Positions 44,269 through 49,556 of a DNA stretch of 49,556 bases are shown here, piece by piece (the first letter of the stretch is position 1; each line of letters opens with the position of its first letter). Source of the DNA: MADRE2 sp964397015 (GTDB lineage Bacteria; Desulfobacterota; Desulfobacteria; Desulfobacterales; Desulfobacteraceae); assembly GCA_964397015.1 (NCBI GenBank), contig CAYNHL010000011.1:1-49556 (forward strand). Direction: 5' to 3'. The notes below the pieces were generated by a model. The model did no database searches, was not told the origin of the DNA, and saw only the letters and a list, made by a program, of their open reading frames with translations. The position numbers and the translations under genes are program-made.

Positions 44269-44763
44269 TCAGTCGGTTTTCTTGCAGCATTCCTGTGCAC
44301 AGGATTTTTGGCAGTCAAAAGGGGCCAAACCGGTTGACAGCTTCTCGACACTGCCGGTTTTATATTCCCTGAGTCCTTTGTGCATGGTCTTGACAGCAAG
44401 CTGTATACAGTGGTGTTTTTTTTCAGGAATACTCCCCAGGGCCTTGAATACATCCCCGTCATCTATTTTCAATGCCTCGTCGACCGTCAGTCCCCTTACC
44501 AGGTCCACCATTGCCATGGCTGAAGAAATGGCTCCGGCGCAACCGAGAATCTCGTAGCGGGTATCCTTGATGACCCCGTTTTCCATCTTTAAATAGACCT
44601 TCATGGTATCACCGCAGGATCCGATATTCTCTGATACATGGTCCGCATTTTCCAGCGACCCCATATACGGTTTCTGAAGATAATATTGAATGGCCCGGTC
44701 GCCGTACCCGGACTCCGAAAGCATTTTGTGTTCAGAATTCAAAGCGAACGTATCTGTCTCCAC
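44269..44763 (-). CDS. IscU/NifU-like iron-sulfur cluster scaffold protein with Cys-rich tail
   Basis: The 164-residue protein has the three scaffold cysteines in SCGDTMKVYL, LGCAGAISSAMA and KKHHCIQLAV, together with the Asp after the first Cys. It starts with GTG 44763 (AAGGA 10 bases before). An in-frame ATG at 44724 has no site. After residue about 140 there is an extra tail with five Cys (DCQKSCAQECCKK). It may build Fe-S clusters, and the tail could bind additional metal. No IscS gene is in the window. Confidence 0.88.
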   Translation of the reverse strand: METDTFALNSEHKMLSESGYGDRAIQYYLQKPYMGSLENADHVSENIGSCGDTMKVYLKMENGVIKDTRYEILGCAGAISSAMAMVDLVRGLTVDEALKIDDGDVFKALGSIPEKKHHCIQLAVKTMHKGLREYKTGSVEKLSTGLAPFDCQKSCAQECCKKTD

Positions 44764-44837
44764 TGTATGTTGTCCTTATAAAAACCCTTTAAAATAAAAA
44801 GAAAAATTACCCGGCCGTCCATTACAGGCCGCCTTTT

Positions 44838-44865
44838 AAAATAATGAAAAAATAACTCTTGTCAA
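44838..44865 (-). promoter_or_regulatory. Sigma-70-like promoter for the IscU-like gene
   Basis: On the minus strand TTGACA (44865-44860) is followed after 16 bp by TATTTT (44843-44838). The -35 is perfect and the -10 has four of six matches. Confidence 0.4.
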
Positions 44866-44901
44866 GAAAAAATCAGGCATGGGTCCCATTCCATATCAAA
44901 A

Positions 44902-45522
44902 CTACCTGTTGTTGATGGCCAGCTTTATACCGAAAGCGATCAGGGCCGCCCCGGCCAGGCGGACAGCCGTGCTGCGGGCAAAACGCCACCCTGAAAGGCG
45001 GCGGGCAGCTGCATTGCCGGCAACTACCAGGAAAAACTGGTACATCAGGCTGATCAATGTCACGTGTGCCATAAGTACAAGTAACGTCAACGTAGAGGCG
45101 CCCTCACTGAGAAACAAGGGGAAAAAGGCCATGAAAAACATGACCACCTTGGGATTTGTTAGGCTGACAGCCAGAGACTGTCGAAAATAGACAAATCCGG
45201 TCTGTCCTGGATTATCGGAATCGGACCTGGCTGAAGTGGCGGAACGTATAAGTTTCAGGCCGAACCAGCACAGGTAGGCTGCCCCAGCCCATTGCGCATA
45301 TGACAGCACTCCCGGGTAGGCTTCAAGAACGGCGGCCAGCCCGAGTACTGCAGCAAGCATGTATATAAAGTCACCGCACAATGTACCGAAAACCGCTTTC
45401 ATGCCCGCGCCAATACCTTTTTTAGCCGTGGCGTTCAGGATACTTACCGTTCCTGCACCGGGGATCATCTGAAAGACAAGGACCGCCAGGATAAAACTGC
45501 CATAATTCTGGATATCGACCAT
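44902..45522 (-). CDS. LysE/RhtB-family amino acid exporter
   Basis: The 206-residue protein has six membrane helices and the family motif PGAGTVSILNATAKKGIGAGMKAVFG near the N-terminus, then LCWFGLKLIRSA and a central NPKVVMFFMAFFP, all RhtB hallmarks. It exports an amino acid or related metabolite. AGGAG precedes the ATG. The substrate is not predictable. Confidence 0.93.
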   Translation of the reverse strand: MVDIQNYGSFILAVLVFQMIPGAGTVSILNATAKKGIGAGMKAVFGTLCGDFIYMLAAVLGLAAVLEAYPGVLSYAQWAGAAYLCWFGLKLIRSATSARSDSDNPGQTGFVYFRQSLAVSLTNPKVVMFFMAFFPLFLSEGASTLTLLVLMAHVTLISLMYQFFLVVAGNAAARRLSGWRFARSTAVRLAGAALIAFGIKLAINNR

Positions 45523-45666
45523 TGTTATACTCCTGATAAATCTTTATCAACCGGGATTGTAAATATACCGCCTCATTTTGTGTCAAGTGCCACGGCTCCG
45601 TCCCAGTCTCTCTCATGAAAAGCCTGGAGTCAAACAGTTTTATATTTTTTACAAAGCGACATCATA

Positions 45667-46977
45667 TCAGTTTGTCTCTGGCCATGCCGCATTGACAGTT
45701 ATGACCAGGGGCATTTTATTGTTGGTTTCGATGGATTCATTGTTGGTGTTGGTTGTATCGACTATAATCGTACAATTCTTGGTGCCCGGATTTGTCCATC
45801 TGTGGGTGGTTATTGGAATTCCGACCCGCTGCCTGGGGTTTATCGGCGGAATATCGTAAACAGTCGGAAACAATTCATCCCCTCCTATGGAAAATTTGGC
45901 TGCCTTTGAAAAACAACCTGCATTGTTATATACCCAGACTGTCATCTTCAATTTTTCGTTTACACTTGTGCTGGCCGATATATTCGCCGGTTTCGCTTTT
46001 GTATAATCATAAAGAGCCAGCTCGGGTTTGCATTGAATGTCAAAATGAACTGTTTTTTCATTGTTCTGCCTGTCACTCTCCTGTATTTTGCCCTGCGGGT
46101 CAATTTCCACTTTTGCCCCTGCCCTGTTACCGAACGTGATAAATGTGGTACTGGTTTTCAATGTGTGTGTCTGATTAGGGAAAAGCGGGGGAACAGGGTG
46201 AGAGGGAACGTAAAAAAGGCCGCCTGCACCGCCGCCCTGCGTATCCCAGAAAGTGAACTTTGTATCGGCCCGGGGTGTCTTGGTCCGTCCGTTGTTTCTG
46301 ATTACGGCGGCAAACTCGACATTCTGGCCCGAAACAGGATGCTGCGGGGTCAAAGCCAGGGAAACAACCTCGAGATCGGTATTGATCACAGGTGTTACGA
46401 TCGGCTGCTGAACAGGCTGAACTGAGGGTGTCTGCACCTGTATCCTGGACCGGACTGTGAAAATCAGCTGGGTTGTATTGTTGGCTTCGCTGGATTCCAT
46501 AACCTGGTTAGAAGCATCGGCCTTGAACACCAGCCTGTATTTACCAGGCGCCCATATTTGAGAAGGAGTTGCAGATGGCCACGCAAATGTCATGGCCTGG
46601 CCTGAACCAAGTGACTGTACATTGATGGAACCATTCAAAGCTGTCGGACAGGCCGTGCCGGTCATGGGGCTGCACTCAATTTTCAGCAGGCTGGCCCCGG
46701 CGCTGCTGTTACCGGTGTTCTTGACTGTGATATTCAGGATGGACGATGTACCGACTACATCCCCGGCTTTTGGATTAGACGACCATGCAGGCGTTTGCAC
46801 AACCAGGTCCGGTTTTATTGTGGCAGGATCGATCGTCCGGGAAACTGACGGATTCCTGGTTACATCGGTCCGGCTGCTTTGAGCCGAATATGCAACAGAC
46901 AGGTTCAGGAAGAAAACAACCAGTACTGAACCGGCAACCAAAAAACGTGACAAATGAAATGGATTTTCAGATTTCAT
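45667..46977 (-). CDS. Exported CARDB-domain protein
   Basis: The 436-residue protein starts at ATG 46977 with signal peptide FLVAGSVLVVFFLNLSVAYS. An upstream ATG at 47010 is also possible. It has three CARDB-like beta-sandwich units: PDLVVQTPAWSSNP...ILNITVKNTGNS, TDLEVVSLALTPQHPVSGQNVEF, and PELALYDYTKAKPANISA...MTVWVYNNAG. Between them lie Thr/Pro-rich linkers. CARDB modules are cell-adhesion-related and often surface exposed. No catalytic domain is seen. Confidence 0.85.
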   Translation of the reverse strand: MKSENPFHLSRFLVAGSVLVVFFLNLSVAYSAQSSRTDVTRNPSVSRTIDPATIKPDLVVQTPAWSSNPKAGDVVGTSSILNITVKNTGNSSAGASLLKIECSPMTGTACPTALNGSINVQSLGSGQAMTFAWPSATPSQIWAPGKYRLVFKADASNQVMESSEANNTTQLIFTVRSRIQVQTPSVQPVQQPIVTPVINTDLEVVSLALTPQHPVSGQNVEFAAVIRNNGRTKTPRADTKFTFWDTQGGGAGGLFYVPSHPVPPLFPNQTHTLKTSTTFITFGNRAGAKVEIDPQGKIQESDRQNNEKTVHFDIQCKPELALYDYTKAKPANISASTSVNEKLKMTVWVYNNAGCFSKAAKFSIGGDELFPTVYDIPPINPRQRVGIPITTHRWTNPGTKNCTIIVDTTNTNNESIETNNKMPLVITVNAAWPETN

Positions 46978-47053
46978 GCTGCACTCTCCATTAAAAGAAA
47001 TTAATGTCATACTGCCTTAATGACACTTTGGTTGCACACGATGCCCTTCAGGT

Positions 47054-49459
47054 TCATTTCCGGGCAGGATGCAGTTTGAGTATCGATACCGCGCCCTGTT
47101 CAATTTCAGATGCATTCACCAGCTGAGGCCGGTAGCCGCCGGACATATACAAGGGTGCCTGGTCATCAAAATGGGGATCGAAAAAACAGCCGCTTTGACC
47201 TGTGGGGTTGATTCCAAGTGAATGGTCCATATCGGCCAGGTCAAATATCCTTCTCGTGGAAGGTCCAATATTGACCTTGAACGGGGGAGCAGAAATTTTA
47301 AATCCCTGGAAGTTCGGAACTTCCCTGGCTCCGGCACTTTTAAACGGACCAGTATTGAAAAGCCTGTCCAGCGGCTTTTTCATTCCCAGGGCATGAACGA
47401 ACTCAAGGGTATGAAATTCATCCCACCGCCATGCTTCAGGATCGCTGCCGCCAATGGTTTCAAGATCTTCAAGAGCTTGAATCCATGCTGCAGCCAGGAT
47501 ATCTTTCATGGATTCTGTTTCAGGCGTGGTAATGTCATCCCACCATGGTGACATGTCGAGTTCCAGAAGATGCAGAACAGCCCTGTCAGGAAGGCGTGAG
47601 CCGATAAAGGCCTTGAAAAAATCTCTTCCCAGTTCATCCAGAAAAATCCTTTGAATCAAACGATGGTGAAATGCATGAAAAATGGATGCCCCCCTTGATT
47701 CTGTTCCGTGAAAGCCATCCCAGTTTTTGTAAATGTGAAAAGCATTTTCTGACATCGAGCTGTCAAAAATACCAGAAGCATTTAAAAGCACTGCAACCTG
47801 TCTGTTCTTAATTTTTTCAAAAAACCAGGATTTTGAATCCAGTTGAATGGATTTCATGTCATCGATTGTCCAGCCTGTCTCTTTTTGGTCCAGCAGGGTC
47901 TGGATTCGAAGGGCGCGGTTCGCAATGTTGTAATACCCGGGAACGATCCCGTTGCCGTAATCCGGGGGCTGGTGATTGGCCGAGACAATAATACCTGATG
48001 CCGGGTTGACACAATGCGGGTTGGATGAGAAAGGCCATGTTCCGGTGTAATCATTTCCCGGATCCGATCCATCCAGGATAAAATTCGAATCAACTTGATC
48101 CGGCCTTACAGGCAGTTTTGCCACGGACCACCACCCGATATTGCCGCTGACGTCGGCAAGCACGAAATTCAGACCGGGTGAATGTATCTTTTCCAGCGCT
48201 TCAGGAGCTGTTAAAACCGTGTCCATACGGGACAGTTCATAAATCCCGTTGACAAAATCATTTGAAAAATCGTGAAAAGCCCAGGAGACAGCCACGGGTT
48301 CCGTCGTACTGCCTAAAGTGTCAAGAATATCGTTGATAATGGGTCCATGGCGGGATATCCTTATTTTCAAGCTGACGTCATCTGCTCCTTTGACTTTTAT
48401 AGTTTCATGTTCGACAGCAAGGTCGGTCCATTGCGTACCGGACCAGACCTGGTCGGGATTTTCAGGGTTGACCCGCTCCATGAACATGTCCAGATCATCG
48501 TTTTGAAACATGGTCAGGGTCCAGGCGATTTTTTTGCTGAATCCCATCAAAGCCATGGGAACACCGGACAGAAAATGCCCGTAGAAGTCAGTGTCAGGAG
48601 TTCTGATATGAGCCTCGTACCACACAGACGGACAGGAATGTTCAATATGGGGGTCTCCTGCCAGGATGGGCAGTTTCGAAACGGTTTTTTCTCCACTCAG
48701 GGCCCATGCGTTACTCCCCTCGAAAAATCCTACCGGAGAATGAATGTTATGGATATCTGCAGCCAGGCCTGCCAGCCTTGAAAGAGAATCCATGGTACCG
48801 GAACTCATTTCCAGGGGCGGGGCACCGGTCGTTGAATAATCGAGGTCCTCCAGGTATCCGGACCCAAGCACATCCCTGACATAGGTGAGCAGCGGGTCAG
48901 TCTTGAATCCCGCGGCAAAGCTGTAAGCCATGTAACCTGACACGCTAATGATATCTGCCAGGGTAAAATCGGTTTTCTCCAGTCCCAACAGGTCAAATTC
49001 AACAGGGGAGGGCCGGGTGTGTATGTAATGATTCACACCGTCAATATAGGCCTGGCAGAGCCTGAAGGCAGGCGTGGTGATATCTGTTTTTTCGATATAT
49101 TCTTCACCGAACTGCTTGAGCCGGAGAGTCCTGAAAAAAGAATCCGTCGATACAAGGGAAGACCCGAAAACTTCTGAAAGCTGCCCCTTGGCCAGGCGGC
49201 GAAGCAATTCCATGTGGAAAAGCCTCTCCTGTGCGTGGACATATCCCAATGCATACCAGGCATCTGCCCCGGTCATCGCCTCTATATGCGGAACCGCCCA
49301 TTCATCGAACCTGACCGTGACAGGACTTTTAAGGCCTGGCAGTGAAAGGGTCCCGGATCTTACAGGTTTTCTGGAATCAAGGTAATAATAACCTGTCCCG
49401 ATTCCCGCTACTGCCAGGATAATTATCACGGCGACAATCCATTTCAGCATTTTTTTCAT
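47054..49459 (-). CDS. Penicillin acylase-family N-terminal nucleophile hydrolase
   Basis: The 801-residue protein has an uncleaved or signal-type membrane helix (MKKMLKWIVAVIIILAVAGIG), an alpha-subunit part, and the autoprocessing site at GSNAWALSGEKT, where the Ser before Asn becomes the N-terminal nucleophile of the beta chain. Further conserved regions are ILAGDPHIEHSCPSVWYEAHI and SANHQPPDYGNGIVPGYYN. Family members cleave acyl amides: penicillins, acyl-homoserine lactones, acyl amino acids. The substrate here is unknown. GGAG precedes the ATG. Length matches the family. Confidence 0.93.
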   Translation of the reverse strand: MKKMLKWIVAVIIILAVAGIGTGYYYLDSRKPVRSGTLSLPGLKSPVTVRFDEWAVPHIEAMTGADAWYALGYVHAQERLFHMELLRRLAKGQLSEVFGSSLVSTDSFFRTLRLKQFGEEYIEKTDITTPAFRLCQAYIDGVNHYIHTRPSPVEFDLLGLEKTDFTLADIISVSGYMAYSFAAGFKTDPLLTYVRDVLGSGYLEDLDYSTTGAPPLEMSSGTMDSLSRLAGLAADIHNIHSPVGFFEGSNAWALSGEKTVSKLPILAGDPHIEHSCPSVWYEAHIRTPDTDFYGHFLSGVPMALMGFSKKIAWTLTMFQNDDLDMFMERVNPENPDQVWSGTQWTDLAVEHETIKVKGADDVSLKIRISRHGPIINDILDTLGSTTEPVAVSWAFHDFSNDFVNGIYELSRMDTVLTAPEALEKIHSPGLNFVLADVSGNIGWWSVAKLPVRPDQVDSNFILDGSDPGNDYTGTWPFSSNPHCVNPASGIIVSANHQPPDYGNGIVPGYYNIANRALRIQTLLDQKETGWTIDDMKSIQLDSKSWFFEKIKNRQVAVLLNASGIFDSSMSENAFHIYKNWDGFHGTESRGASIFHAFHHRLIQRIFLDELGRDFFKAFIGSRLPDRAVLHLLELDMSPWWDDITTPETESMKDILAAAWIQALEDLETIGGSDPEAWRWDEFHTLEFVHALGMKKPLDRLFNTGPFKSAGAREVPNFQGFKISAPPFKVNIGPSTRRIFDLADMDHSLGINPTGQSGCFFDPHFDDQAPLYMSGGYRPQLVNASEIEQGAVSILKLHPARK

Positions 49460-49556
49460 TTAATACAAAGCTCCATTTATCGTGGTGGTGTTTTCGATAA
49501 AAAATCGTATATATCAATAAACCGGCGCAAAAACCGTTCCGAAACATTGAGTATTT

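Overview
The window reads as an ordinary chromosomal segment of a Gram-negative anaerobe, most likely a sulfate- or sulfur-reducing member of Desulfobacterota (Desulfobacterales-like). The grounds are an octaheme c-type cytochrome with a membrane cytochrome b, a sigma-54 activator with a cysteine-rich PAS domain, a NifX/NifB-type protein, outer-membrane secretion genes, and an intermediate GC content. I see no rRNA, tRNA, insertion sequence, prophage or CRISPR array. One 10-base run of N (33921-33930) marks a scaffold join inside a gene.

Layout. 1-4.2 kb: envelope and metabolic genes (acyltransferase, ICMT-like methyltransferase, alpha/beta hydrolase plus MFS transporter). 4.4-13.6 kb: a two-partner secretion pair (TpsB, TpsA) converging on an operon on the other strand. 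That operon encodes a CHASE2 adenylate cyclase, a FecR-like exported protein and an exported TPR-CHAT (caspase-like) protein. 13.8-16.1 kb: a zinc-ribbon miniprotein, a GNAT acetyltransferase and a PAS sigma-54 activator. 16.2-20.2 kb: a respiratory module behind a near-perfect -24/-12 promoter with an upstream dyad. It holds a triple-rhodanese lipoprotein (frameshifted as given), a small exported protein that resembles a cytochrome c without its heme motif, an octaheme cytochrome and a cytochrome b. 20.3-27.2 kb: a NifX-like protein with a Gly/Met/Arg tail, a 5'-nucleotidase-like HAD protein, a 594-residue protein of unknown family, an ECHDC3-like crotonase, and an HDOD / histidine kinase / receiver operon.

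27.3-35.7 kb: a long minus-strand run argC - M23 peptidase - secA - clpS - clpA - aat - arginase-family remnant. clpS, clpA and aat together are the N-degron pathway (L/F-transferase, adaptor, unfoldase). 35.9-40.1 kb: a complete general L-amino-acid ABC transporter (aapJQMP order) with a strong hairpin between aapJ and aapQ. 40.4-49.5 kb: hemolysin III/PAQR protein, NUDIX hydrolase, M48-TPR membrane protease, a lipoprotein, an IscU-like scaffold with a Cys-rich tail, a LysE exporter, a CARDB adhesion-like protein and a penicillin-acylase-family Ntn hydrolase.

Two regions deserve attention as possible undescribed systems. The first is the sigma-54-controlled rhodanese / heme-less cytochrome / octaheme cytochrome / cytochrome b module next to its own activator. 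The second is the convergent TPS exoprotein and CHASE2-cyclase / FecR-like / periplasmic CHAT-protease cluster.
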